A DNA stretch of 64,000 nt from an uncultured Planctomycetaceae bacterium. Lineage in GTDB: Bacteria > Planctomycetota > Planctomycetia > Pirellulales > Pirellulaceae. The DNA lies in assembly GCA_937862885.1 (NCBI GenBank), contig CALMEE010000062.1:48636-112635 (forward strand). The letters are read 5' to 3'. Of this stretch, positions 47,397 through 56,077 are shown one piece after another (position 1 is the stretch's first letter; every line of letters begins with the position of its first letter). Under the pieces are notes generated by a model. That model was not told the origin of the DNA and searched no databases. It saw only the letters and a program-made list of their open reading frames with translations. A program made the translations under genes and the position numbers.

Positions 47397-48437
47397 TTAA
47401 AAGACCACAACGTTGAGCACTTTGTTGTGGTTCCCCACCACAACCTCCTCCCAGTGAAACGCTTGACGTTTCAGGAGATCTTCAAGCGGTAAAAAGAATG
47501 AGCCAAATTCGGCCCGCATTTGCTTACTGATGCCAAAGTTCGAGTCGACGGTTGCCCGTTTTGATATGACCAAGATTTGATACACTTTGCTCTCTTCAAC
47601 AAAAGCGACAAACTTACCGTCGCTGTTCGCCCGCACGACTTGTCCGCCGACCGATTCTATCAACGATTTCGCCTCGTTCTCTGCAGGACGAAAGTTGTCG
47701 GGATGCAACTGACTCATATCGGGTCGGTGCTCGGGTGTCGCATCTGATGGAATCACGACGATAACCGCACCCATATCAGGAACTCGCTCACCTTCTTGGG
47801 TCGCAAACACAGATCCAGTAAGCTCTACCTTGCCACTCGCTACGATAGCTGCCGGTTGCGGACTTGACAGCGATCCGACCATCCATCCAAAAATGAAAAA
47901 TGTGAACGCCACGGTCCCCAATAACGCCCCTTGCGTCATGACCACCCACCGCGGTATCGACAACGCGTTTTTCGTCGTGACGCCATCCTCCGCTTGATTT
48001 CTGAGGTCGACACTTTGCGCACGTGATCGATGGTCCGACGCCTTGACTGCGATATCTTCGAAAGTGCTTCCTCGATTTGGGATTGAATCCGCCGATTCCA
48101 GGGCATGCGAAATGTCGATTACAAGCTGAGCACGATCGTCGCTGGAGGAAACGAGACCTGATTCGCCCGAAACGGAATGTATCGAAGTGTCGTCATACTG
48201 CAGTCCCTCACCTGATTCATGGTGACTTGCGCTGTGTCCGGCATTTGGCCGCGCAGGCTTATTGCCAAGAATGCCTTGATTATCATCAGGGCTGAGAGCC
48301 TTCGCTGAGGGGAGAATACGCAGTTTCGGCACGGAGACTTTGATCGAGCAGGCGGGGCATTTGCCTTGTCGACCGGCAAACCGTTCGTCAATGCGAAGAG
48401 GCATCTGACAATGAGGACAAGGAAACTTGATTGCCAT
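47397..48437 (-). CDS. Zinc-ribbon single-pass membrane protein
   Basis: A 346-aa protein. Residues 1-35 form a zinc ribbon (FPCPHC...GKCPACSIKV), frequent at the N-terminus of planctomycete membrane proteins. A disordered acidic/Ser-rich stretch follows to about 165, then a single helix (VVMTQGALLGTVAFTFFIFGWMVGSL). The outer domain (about 200-346) begins VELTGSVFATQEGERVPDMGAVIVVIPSD, resembling the carboxypeptidase-regulatory-like or Ig-like folds. It is divergent from the hydrolase gene. Role unknown; it may sense or bind something in the periplasm. Confidence 0.8.
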   Translation of the reverse strand: MAIKFPCPHCQMPLRIDERFAGRQGKCPACSIKVSVPKLRILPSAKALSPDDNQGILGNKPARPNAGHSASHHESGEGLQYDDTSIHSVSGESGLVSSSDDRAQLVIDISHALESADSIPNRGSTFEDIAVKASDHRSRAQSVDLRNQAEDGVTTKNALSIPRWVVMTQGALLGTVAFTFFIFGWMVGSLSSPQPAAIVASGKVELTGSVFATQEGERVPDMGAVIVVIPSDATPEHRPDMSQLHPDNFRPAENEAKSLIESVGGQVVRANSDGKFVAFVEESKVYQILVISKRATVDSNFGISKQMRAEFGSFFLPLEDLLKRQAFHWEEVVVGNHNKVLNVVVF

Positions 48438-48808
48438 TAACGTTTGATTTGCGAACTTCCTCTAGTTAGGATGTTGAGGTTGCGACGCCGAAGTTTAATA
48501 CCAAACCAACCTCGATTTTCGATGCTTCGCGACGACCGTCCAACCAACCACATGGAGAAGTCTCTGGGAGCACTTTCACTTTTCCAAAAATCAACGATTA
48601 CGAAACTTTGGTGATTGGTGAGAAAAGTCCAAAGCTCTCCTCCAGCCTACGCAAGCTGAATCAAAATCGACGACACATATTTTCCGCTTACTCCCCTAAA
48701 TTTCGGATTTTTCCGAAAAAATTGTTCAATGACCAAATTTGGGGTGATCGACAGTGGTATGTGCCCTACAATTTTCGCAGGGGAAAGCAGAGACAACAAG
48801 GTGAGATA
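48438..48808. other. Divergent interval
   Basis: It lies upstream of both the zinc-ribbon gene (left) and the hydrolase gene (right). The hydrolase frame is open to 48608, but that part lacks protein features and precedes an AAGGTGA ribosome site. No repeats stand out. Confidence 0.5.
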
Positions 48809-51256
48809 ATGTTTTTGTTGATTCGAAGCCTGAAGCAGGTACTGATCGCCAGCGGTTTTTTGGCACTGAATACGGTTTTGGCGCATGGACAGTTAGCCAA
48901 TGTCGAACGCCAATCGATCTTGTTTACAAACAACTTGCGGTTTGAAGGTAAGATCGCGTACGTGCCCGAATTAGGGACCACGCTTAAGGCCTTGGAAACC
49001 GGCGCGGCGAGTCCAAATCAATTGATGATGATTGATGATGGGTTGCGTCGAATCTTTTTGCATAAACGACGCGATGATGTCGCCAACATCGGGCCTGTCC
49101 GCGACTCACGCGAAGAGTTTAGAATCCGGCAGCCCGGTATTGTGAAATCGACGGGTGTCGGGTTGGTTTCGATTGGCCCAATTCTTTCGCGTAGCAACTT
49201 CGATGACCATGGCCGACGCACGGTGACGTTGAATACTCCTAACGGCCGCGCTAACTTCACCCAAGCCGTCACGAAGGCCACACCGGATTACTGTGAACTC
49301 GATGTCATAGGTGTGAACGTCCCCAATGCTCCACGCATTCCATGGAAGATGCATGTCTCGACCTCAACGATTCCAATTGAGGTGTTGCGACGTATCCTGC
49401 TACGAGAAATTGATGCACGCAATCTTGATGATCGTCTGCGCATCGTGAGATTTTTGAGCCAAGCAGAACGATTCCGCCATGCCAAAATTGAATTGGCGTC
49501 GATCAGTCGTGACTTTCCCGGTTTGGAATCTGAACTGCTCAAACAGTATGAGTTGCTGTTGCAGGCCGAGACCGCCCAAACATTGCGGGAGATTCGCACG
49601 TGGAAGAACAGCGGCAACGTTGGCTTGGCGAATGAACTCATCGAACAATTGGCGAAGCGCACATTCATTTCGAGCGATGCTTTAGCGGAAATCAATGATA
49701 TTCGTCGCGAGTTGGCTGCGGAGGCACGACAAATTGAAATGGCGCAAGCAGCCATGGATCGTGTCGCAGAACGAATTCGAGGAACCGAGGGTATGGATCC
49801 AGAAACGCTGCAAACAGTCGACTGGCTTATGGTCAATGTTCGAAACGAGTTGAACAACTATAACATTAACCGAATGGCGAGTTTCTTGCGATTGGAATCG
49901 GACGAGACAATCTCCGATGACAAGAAGATCGCTTTGGCGGCAAGTGGCTGGATTATTGGTAGCAACAGTGCCGTGGATAATGCGGGTTTGGCGCACAGCT
50001 TAATCGAAACGAAAGCTCTCGTCGAACGCTATTTGAGTCCGGCACCGCGAGTTGAACGAGAAGAAATTCTTGCAAAGTTGGCGGATCTTGAAGGCGGCGA
50101 TCCAACATATGTCGCAAAAATTGTGGAACTGATGCTTCCGCCGGTTTCCACTGATTTGTCGACGGCATGGGGGGAAAAACCTTTAGAAATCGAAATTGAA
50201 GTACCTGCCCCCAACGGTGGTTCAGAATCGCGTTCCTATTTGGTGCAATTACCACCTGGTTACAACCCCTACAATAAACACCCTTGCATCATCACGCTAC
50301 ACGGAAATAACACAAGCCCGTTGGCGCAAGTCGAGTGGTGGGCGGGTAAACATCATTCGCTGGGCTTGCGACTCGGCTTGGCGGCCCGCAATGGCTATAT
50401 CGTAATCGCACCAAGTTGGATGCATGAAGGCCAATTGAGTTACGAATATACTCCGCAAGAGCACGCGCGCGTGATGGCAGCATACCGTTCCGCGTTGCGA
50501 CGCTTTTCGATCGATACCGATCGTGTATTCTTGACAGGTCATTATGACGGAGGTGATGCCGCTTGGGATATTGGACTGTCTCACCCTGAACACTGGGCCG
50601 GCGTTATTCCAATTGGCGCGGACGGCAACAAATACGTCCGTTTTTATACGAAGAACGCGAAACACGTCCCGTTATACTTTGTTTATGGCGAACGCGATCT
50701 TGCGGCCCGTGATCTAAACGCAACACCCTGGAATCGATATTTGAGCGCCCGCAATGATGTATTTATTGTGGAGTACAAAGGGCGTGGCTCGGAAGACTTT
50801 CACGAAGAAATCGTGAGGCTTTACGATTGGATGAACGTGAAGCGGCGCCAGTTTACTGAAGTACAAGAAATTTCCTGCTCCACCTTGCGAAGTTCGGACA
50901 ACTATTTCTGGTGGTTGGAGGTAAACAAAATCAAGGAGGGCAAAATCGTTCATCCACATCTATGGGATTCAACTCGATCAAAAAGTGATTTGGAAATTAG
51001 TGCCAAGCTCAATCGTGATAAGAACGAAATAACCGGAATCAGCGGCTTGGATGGCGAAGCCACGATCTGGTTTTACCCTGGAATGATTGATTTTACTCAG
51101 CGCTTTCGCATCGCAGGCCGAAACGGTTTTTCAAACTCGATCACGCCCAGCACACGAGTGCTCTTGGAGGACGTGAGACGCCGCGGAGAAAGACAATATC
51201 CGTTTTGGGCCAAGGTCGATCTGGTCGGCGGCCGCTGGACAACGGACGCGCCGTAA
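48809..51256 (+). CDS. Secreted alpha/beta-hydrolase with non-serine nucleophile position
   Basis: An 815-aa protein starting MFLLIRSLKQVLIASGFLAL, a clear signal peptide behind an AAGGTGA ribosome site. Residues about 200-420 are helical and may be TPR-like. The C-terminal part (about 475-740) is an esterase or prolyl-oligopeptidase-like fold: PCIITLHGNN, then GHYDGGDAAWDIGLSHPEHWAGVIPI, then GERD and FHEE. At the nucleophile elbow the usual G-x-S-x-G is G-H-Y-D-G (residues 577-581), with Tyr579 in place of Ser, although candidate acid and histidine remain. It is probably a pseudo-enzyme or uses different chemistry. Confidence 0.85.
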   Translation: MFLLIRSLKQVLIASGFLALNTVLAHGQLANVERQSILFTNNLRFEGKIAYVPELGTTLKALETGAASPNQLMMIDDGLRRIFLHKRRDDVANIGPVRDSREEFRIRQPGIVKSTGVGLVSIGPILSRSNFDDHGRRTVTLNTPNGRANFTQAVTKATPDYCELDVIGVNVPNAPRIPWKMHVSTSTIPIEVLRRILLREIDARNLDDRLRIVRFLSQAERFRHAKIELASISRDFPGLESELLKQYELLLQAETAQTLREIRTWKNSGNVGLANELIEQLAKRTFISSDALAEINDIRRELAAEARQIEMAQAAMDRVAERIRGTEGMDPETLQTVDWLMVNVRNELNNYNINRMASFLRLESDETISDDKKIALAASGWIIGSNSAVDNAGLAHSLIETKALVERYLSPAPRVEREEILAKLADLEGGDPTYVAKIVELMLPPVSTDLSTAWGEKPLEIEIEVPAPNGGSESRSYLVQLPPGYNPYNKHPCIITLHGNNTSPLAQVEWWAGKHHSLGLRLGLAARNGYIVIAPSWMHEGQLSYEYTPQEHARVMAAYRSALRRFSIDTDRVFLTGHYDGGDAAWDIGLSHPEHWAGVIPIGADGNKYVRFYTKNAKHVPLYFVYGERDLAARDLNATPWNRYLSARNDVFIVEYKGRGSEDFHEEIVRLYDWMNVKRRQFTEVQEISCSTLRSSDNYFWWLEVNKIKEGKIVHPHLWDSTRSKSDLEISAKLNRDKNEITGISGLDGEATIWFYPGMIDFTQRFRIAGRNGFSNSITPSTRVLLEDVRRRGERQYPFWAKVDLVGGRWTTDAP

Positions 51257-51552
51257 CTTCCAGCTTTCTGAGTGAAATTGGCGCTGACGCCGCTTATTTA
51301 GGTTATCGAACTTGATTTTAGGCGATGCGTGATGCCAAGTGTGCGGCATCAGTGATAACGGGCTGCAGTGGTGATGTGTGCGTCAGCCCAAGCGTACGTC
51401 CGTTCAAGTGCCCTTTGATCGACCGTTTCTCAACTCGCGAAAAGCACTAATCCGGTGGACGCCACCAGCCTTATCACAACAGACCACCGAAATGTAGCGC
51501 AATATGTTTCTGGCAAATCGTGCCTGTGAGGAATCAAATACGGATTCGATGA

Positions 51553-52323
51553 TTACTCGAAGATGCGTTCGAGGCTGGCGACCTGCATGCGAACACGATC
51601 AAGATCAGGATTAATGGAAAGCGCTTTGCGAAATGACGCGAGAGCGGACTGGCCATCTTTCATTTGCATGTGGCAATTCGCCATGCCCATCGCTGCCACA
51701 AAATGGTAGGGATTCAGTTCCAGAGTTTCTCGGCAATCGCAAACAGCGTGCCAGTAATCGCCTTGGGCAAAGCTGGTGATTGCACGTTGATTCCAGGCTT
51801 CGGCAGTCATCGGTGCTGCCTGGATAATTCGATTTGCCAAGTTCAGGGATTCATCGTACTTAAGTTGTTGATTGCAGCGTGCGAGACGCCGCAAGCTACT
51901 GGAGATGTAGGGATCTGGTACGCGAAACCAAAGTTGCCTAATACCGTGATCGGCCAGCAAACGCACTGCGCGATCTCCGTCCCGTAACGCCTCGCCGAGC
52001 ACACTGTTAAAACGATAGTCTCCCAAGAAGCCGATCGCCAAGACGGAAGCACGGCGACCGATGCGGTCTCCGTTGGCGGCGAGTTTGGACAAGGTCTCAA
52101 GCGTATAATGTTGGGAAACGCCTGCGACAAAATCTGCAGACTTTTCGGAGTCCAAATAGTCTCTGTAGAATTGTGCTAACTTTGATTGCCGAGTTGCTTT
52201 GGACACTTTGGAGTGCACTCCTGGGGGGCAAGATCGCACGAAACGTAATACTTGGTGACAGTTAAGCATGAAGCAGAACCATGGTCGAGCCCGCTGAATG
52301 AACGGTGCAAGTGGATTCACCAT
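51553..52323 (-). CDS. TPR-repeat protein
   Basis: A 256-aa protein from ATG 52323. The N-terminal half (about 60-140) has short helical repeats with RRASVLAIGFLGDYRFNSVLGEALRDGDRAVRLLA, HEAT-like. The C-terminal half has three tetratricopeptide repeats (about 150-250), such as AEAWNQRAITSFAQGDYWHAV, PYHFVAAMGMANCHMQM and GQSALASFRKALSINPDLDRV. These scaffold protein-protein contacts. The frame begins 48 bases upstream. It is divergent from the STN-like protein; both are of unknown role. A planctomycete HEAT/TPR hybrid. Confidence 0.8.
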   Translation of the reverse strand: MVNPLAPFIQRARPWFCFMLNCHQVLRFVRSCPPGVHSKVSKATRQSKLAQFYRDYLDSEKSADFVAGVSQHYTLETLSKLAANGDRIGRRASVLAIGFLGDYRFNSVLGEALRDGDRAVRLLADHGIRQLWFRVPDPYISSSLRRLARCNQQLKYDESLNLANRIIQAAPMTAEAWNQRAITSFAQGDYWHAVCDCRETLELNPYHFVAAMGMANCHMQMKDGQSALASFRKALSINPDLDRVRMQVASLERIFE

Positions 52324-52544
52324 GAAGATTCGCTTTCGTACAATACAACGAAGGCAAAATTTCAGTCGCATTTCTGAGAATGTTGTTCTGCAGCACTAAC
52401 TTGCTGTTACTATTGAGTGTAATTACGAATAAGTATCCCCTCAATAAATTCTTGAATAAATTGTTAACGTAAAACCGTTGTCCAAAGCCCATTTTCACAA
52501 TTTCAGTTAAACCGTAACGAATATGACGATTAGGGTTAATTGCG

Positions 52545-53666
52545 ATGAGTCTTAAGCAAGCTATTTCGACGTTAGCCAGCTTTTGTATTCTCGCCAATTC
52601 GACTGCCACCGGCTGGACACAAACAAACAAATGGGCCAGCGGACGCGATTTTTCAAATGCACGCCAACAGTCGGTTGTAGTGAGTTGGAATCATGCGCCC
52701 CTGCGTGCTGCCTTGGATAACCTTTCGCATCGGCAACGCATTCCAATTTTCCTCGATCGACGCGTTGATCCATCTCAGCCCATCGATTTTGATTCCAACC
52801 ATGGCACGTTTGAGCAAACGCTTTTACAGTTGGCTGATTCTTTGGATTTGGGAGTCGAAAGGGTGGCTGAATCGTACTATTACGTGGGGCCCCGGCAGGC
52901 GGTTGCCGAACTTCGATACCGCCGCAAGGAACTCATGGAAGAGATTGATCGCTTGCCGCGTGAACACAAGCGAGATTGGTTGGCCAAGCAAACTCTGAGA
53001 TTAGATTACCTCGAAGAGCCCGCCGATGCCTATGCGAACTTGGAACGACCGCGACATCTGAATATCAGCTTCGGCGAAAAGATTCCCTATGATCTTTGGC
53101 CCGAGATTGATCTGCCAGCCCTGACGCTCATTGATCGCATGATCGTCCTCAGTTATGGCTTTGGTTTGTGGATCAAACTTAACAACAATGATACGACTCA
53201 AGCTGCGTTGGTCAAAACCAAACCCTTGGCAGAGTTTGAACAAGACCATGCAAAAAGAATCAATGAAGAACAACTGCAGATTCTTCGCGAACAATATCCC
53301 TCCGTCGCAATTGCACAAGGCGAAAAGACGCGAGTCACGGCACCGGCTTTCGTCCACTACGAAATCGAGCGCATGCTTGATAATGGAACGGTCAAGCGAT
53401 CGTATCGTCCGGAACGGAAGGATGGGCAGGTGGTGGTCGACTTTTCTACAGGGGACCAGGATGCGGCAATTGGTAGCATTTTGACGAAAATCGCAGAGGC
53501 CAATCGCGTTGAATTAAAATTCGAACCGGAAATGCGGCAGATCTTAGAAACCCGCATTAAACTCAAGCTGAGGCGCGTTACCTATGACGAACTCTTGAAG
53601 GAAACTCTAGCCCCAGTTGGCTTAAACTTTGAATTTACCGATTCTGAATTGCGAATAACTCGGTAG
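52545..53666 (+). CDS. Protein with two STN-like domains
   Basis: A 373-aa protein with a likely signal peptide (MSLKQAISTLASFCILANSTATGW). Residues about 45-110 (VVSWNHAPLRAALDNLSHRQRIPIFLDRRV) resemble a short secretin/TonB N-terminal (STN) domain: L-x-x-A-L-x-x-L-x-x-x-x-x-I-x-I-x-x-D. A second copy-like segment ends the protein (GSILTKIAEANRVELKFEPEM ... VGLNFEFTDSELRITR). The middle part is charged, with WPEIDLPALTLIDRM. STN domains usually sit in secretins or TonB receptors; none is present here. Possibly a periplasmic binding or assembly protein. No family named with certainty. Confidence 0.72.
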   Translation: MSLKQAISTLASFCILANSTATGWTQTNKWASGRDFSNARQQSVVVSWNHAPLRAALDNLSHRQRIPIFLDRRVDPSQPIDFDSNHGTFEQTLLQLADSLDLGVERVAESYYYVGPRQAVAELRYRRKELMEEIDRLPREHKRDWLAKQTLRLDYLEEPADAYANLERPRHLNISFGEKIPYDLWPEIDLPALTLIDRMIVLSYGFGLWIKLNNNDTTQAALVKTKPLAEFEQDHAKRINEEQLQILREQYPSVAIAQGEKTRVTAPAFVHYEIERMLDNGTVKRSYRPERKDGQVVVDFSTGDQDAAIGSILTKIAEANRVELKFEPEMRQILETRIKLKLRRVTYDELLKETLAPVGLNFEFTDSELRITR

Positions 53667-54007
53667 CTCAAAACCTCTCGATTTTCTACACTGGCACTGA
53701 TCAAAATCTGTGGATGTCCGCCCCAGGTTAGATTTAACTTGGCAAGTATACGGACCGTTGCCCGAGGCTTCCAAGCTGTAAACTTGTCATCAAAATTAGA
53801 TAATTGCGCCACGGAAGGACGAGGCAATGATGATGCCTATGATGCTCGCTGGCTATTTTTTCCTTCGGCAAATTCATGATCGAGGAGAACGCGACGTCAT
53901 CTTGCACATCGAAGCAATTTCGAGCGCGGGCTGGTCTCCCGCAATACAATGTCCTGAATAGGAACTCATAGATAACTGCTGACCAAGCAAACGTAATTGA
54001 AAGAATT
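53667..54007. other. Gene-free interval
   Basis: Between the STN-like gene and the TrhO-RluA fusion. A minus-strand 71-codon frame (53734-53949) is open but unconvincing. No promoter or repeat seen. Confidence 0.5.
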
Positions 54008-55807
54008 ATGCCGAATTCATCTGTCGATCAACAATCGTTGCCAAATTTCTGTTCTGATCCGCTGGCGTTTGTCAATATCGCGGGATACAAGTTCGTCACG
54101 TTGCATGACTTGCCGAAACTTAGGACTGATTTGAAGGCTGAAGCAAGTCGCTTGTCGCTCAAGGGAACTATCTTATTGAGCAAAGAAGGCATCAATCTGT
54201 TCGTTGCTGGATTGCGTGAGAATATCGCTGAGTTTTGTGCATGGCTGCGCAACTATTCGGAGTTTGCGGATCTGGAATTCAAAGAAAGTTTGAGCGATCA
54301 TCAACCGTTTAGTCGCTTGCTCGTTCGCTTGAAGAAAGAGATCATCGCGTTCGGCATCGACGAGATTGCGCCGGCGATACACACCTCGCGCAAATTGCAA
54401 GCGCGTGAGCTAAAACAATGGCTGACCGAAAATAAACCGGTAACGTTATTGGATGTGCGCAACGATTACGAAGTTGCCGTCGGCACATTTGAGAATGCGC
54501 TCCCTATCGGCATCGACCATTTTCGCGACTTCCCCCATGCAGTTAAACAATTGCCGACCGAACTCAAAGAGCAACCGATCGTCATGTTTTGTACGGGTGG
54601 AATTCGCTGCGAAAAAGCTGGTCCCTTCATGGAGCAAGCTGGATTCACAAATATATTTCAACTGGACGGTGGTATTCTCAAGTACTTTGAAGAAGTCGGG
54701 GGCGAACATTATATCGGTGATTGCTTCGTCTTTGATAAACGAGTCGCGTTGCGACCAGATCTGAGCGAATCGGAGACTAGGCAGTGTTATGCGTGCCAAG
54801 CCATCCTGTCAAAAACCGATTGCGAGTCCCCCCTTTATCAGCCGCCATCCCATTGTCCCTATTGTTATGTTCCGCCCGTCAAGAAGATGCTGGCAACGAT
54901 CGAAGAGACCGAGGCGCGAATTCGCGAAGTGACGCAGACTTTGCCGGGAGGCATTCCCTACGATAATGTGCGGCCCATGCAGGTCTCGCAAAAACATGAT
55001 GGTTTGTCGCTAATTGAATTCTTGGTGCAAATTCTTCCGCACCTTGACGAAGACCACTGGGCAGAACCTCTTCAAGCAGGGCGCATCCGCATCGGTGAAA
55101 AAACATTACAAGCTGGAGATATTGTGCGCGCGGGTCAGCGTATCCTGCATCACGTCCCAATGACGGTCGAACCTGACGTGAACCCAGATATTCGGATCAT
55201 TCACGATGACGAGGCGATACTTGCCGTAAATAAACCTGCACCCTTGCCCATCCATCCTTGTGGCCGCTTTAATCGAAATACACTGGTTTTCATATTGGGC
55301 CAGGTCTACAAACCCTATCAACTTCGCCCCGCGCATCGGATTGATGCTCACACAACCGGATTGGTGCTGTTCAGCAAGTCCAAACGAGTAGCCAGCCTAT
55401 TGCAACCGCAATTTGCCGATGGTCGAGTCAAAAAAATTTACATGGCCAGGGTACGCGGAAACGTTGCCGAAGCAGAATTTTCGCTGAAACATGCCATCTC
55501 TATCGACAAGACCGAGCGAGGCGGAAGGAAGATTGTTGACGATGGATTGGAGTCTTGCACCTATTGTCGTGTTATCGCCCGGGAGCCCGAGACGACTTTG
55601 CTGGAAGTCCATCCTGGAACGGGCCGCACACATCAAATTCGGTTACACCTTTCGCACATGGGACACCCCATTTGCGGAGATACGCTATATGACCCACTGT
55701 TGTTCGGCGAAGAGCAAAAAACACTATTTTTGCACGCATGGAAACTTCAATTTCAACATCCTTTGACTCAAACAACGATCGAGTTATTGGCCCCACCTTC
55801 GTTTTGA
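54008..55807 (+). CDS. TrhO (rhodanese) fused to RluA-type pseudouridine synthase
   Basis: A 599-aa protein in two enzyme parts. Residues about 20-290 are TrhO/YceA: an N-terminal UPF0176 domain, the rhodanese fold (VTLLDVRNDYEVAVG), catalytic Cys195 in CTGGIRC, and a zinc-binding CYAC...CPYC tail. TrhO makes 5-hydroxyuridine at tRNA position 34. Residues about 330-385 are S4-like (SLIEFLVQILP), and 395-599 the RluA catalytic domain with HRIDAHTTG (Asp446 is the catalytic aspartate), GRTHQIRLHL and GDTLYD. The frame is continuous over the junction. The pairing suggests two uridine modifications on one RNA or tethered enzymes; the target is unknown. Confidence 0.93.
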   Translation: MPNSSVDQQSLPNFCSDPLAFVNIAGYKFVTLHDLPKLRTDLKAEASRLSLKGTILLSKEGINLFVAGLRENIAEFCAWLRNYSEFADLEFKESLSDHQPFSRLLVRLKKEIIAFGIDEIAPAIHTSRKLQARELKQWLTENKPVTLLDVRNDYEVAVGTFENALPIGIDHFRDFPHAVKQLPTELKEQPIVMFCTGGIRCEKAGPFMEQAGFTNIFQLDGGILKYFEEVGGEHYIGDCFVFDKRVALRPDLSESETRQCYACQAILSKTDCESPLYQPPSHCPYCYVPPVKKMLATIEETEARIREVTQTLPGGIPYDNVRPMQVSQKHDGLSLIEFLVQILPHLDEDHWAEPLQAGRIRIGEKTLQAGDIVRAGQRILHHVPMTVEPDVNPDIRIIHDDEAILAVNKPAPLPIHPCGRFNRNTLVFILGQVYKPYQLRPAHRIDAHTTGLVLFSKSKRVASLLQPQFADGRVKKIYMARVRGNVAEAEFSLKHAISIDKTERGGRKIVDDGLESCTYCRVIAREPETTLLEVHPGTGRTHQIRLHLSHMGHPICGDTLYDPLLFGEEQKTLFLHAWKLQFQHPLTQTTIELLAPPSF

Positions 55808-56077
55808 AGAATCTAAATGATGGGAATTCATGTCCTTTGGCTGTGAATTTCGAAACCAAGCATTACGATGAATTTATGCTTGAGCAACATCCTTCGACAG
55901 AAAAATTTTACGAGGCCGAATATTGAAACGCATCGCAAAGGATAGTTCAATCAACGAAAAATGCTCGTTCTTGTGGATATGGTAACAAATTTTCGGCTTC
56001 ATTACCGTTATTGAGATTCGAGGGCCTGCGCCATGTTTTCTACCGCAACTTGTTAGCTCAGCCATTTTCTATTTAGA

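Noticed and set aside
53734..53949. 71-codon minus-strand frame before the TrhO-RluA gene
   Set aside because: No motif, and its translation looks random.
55738..55926. 62-codon frame after the TrhO-RluA gene
   Set aside because: Starts inside the upstream gene in another frame and has no recognised features.
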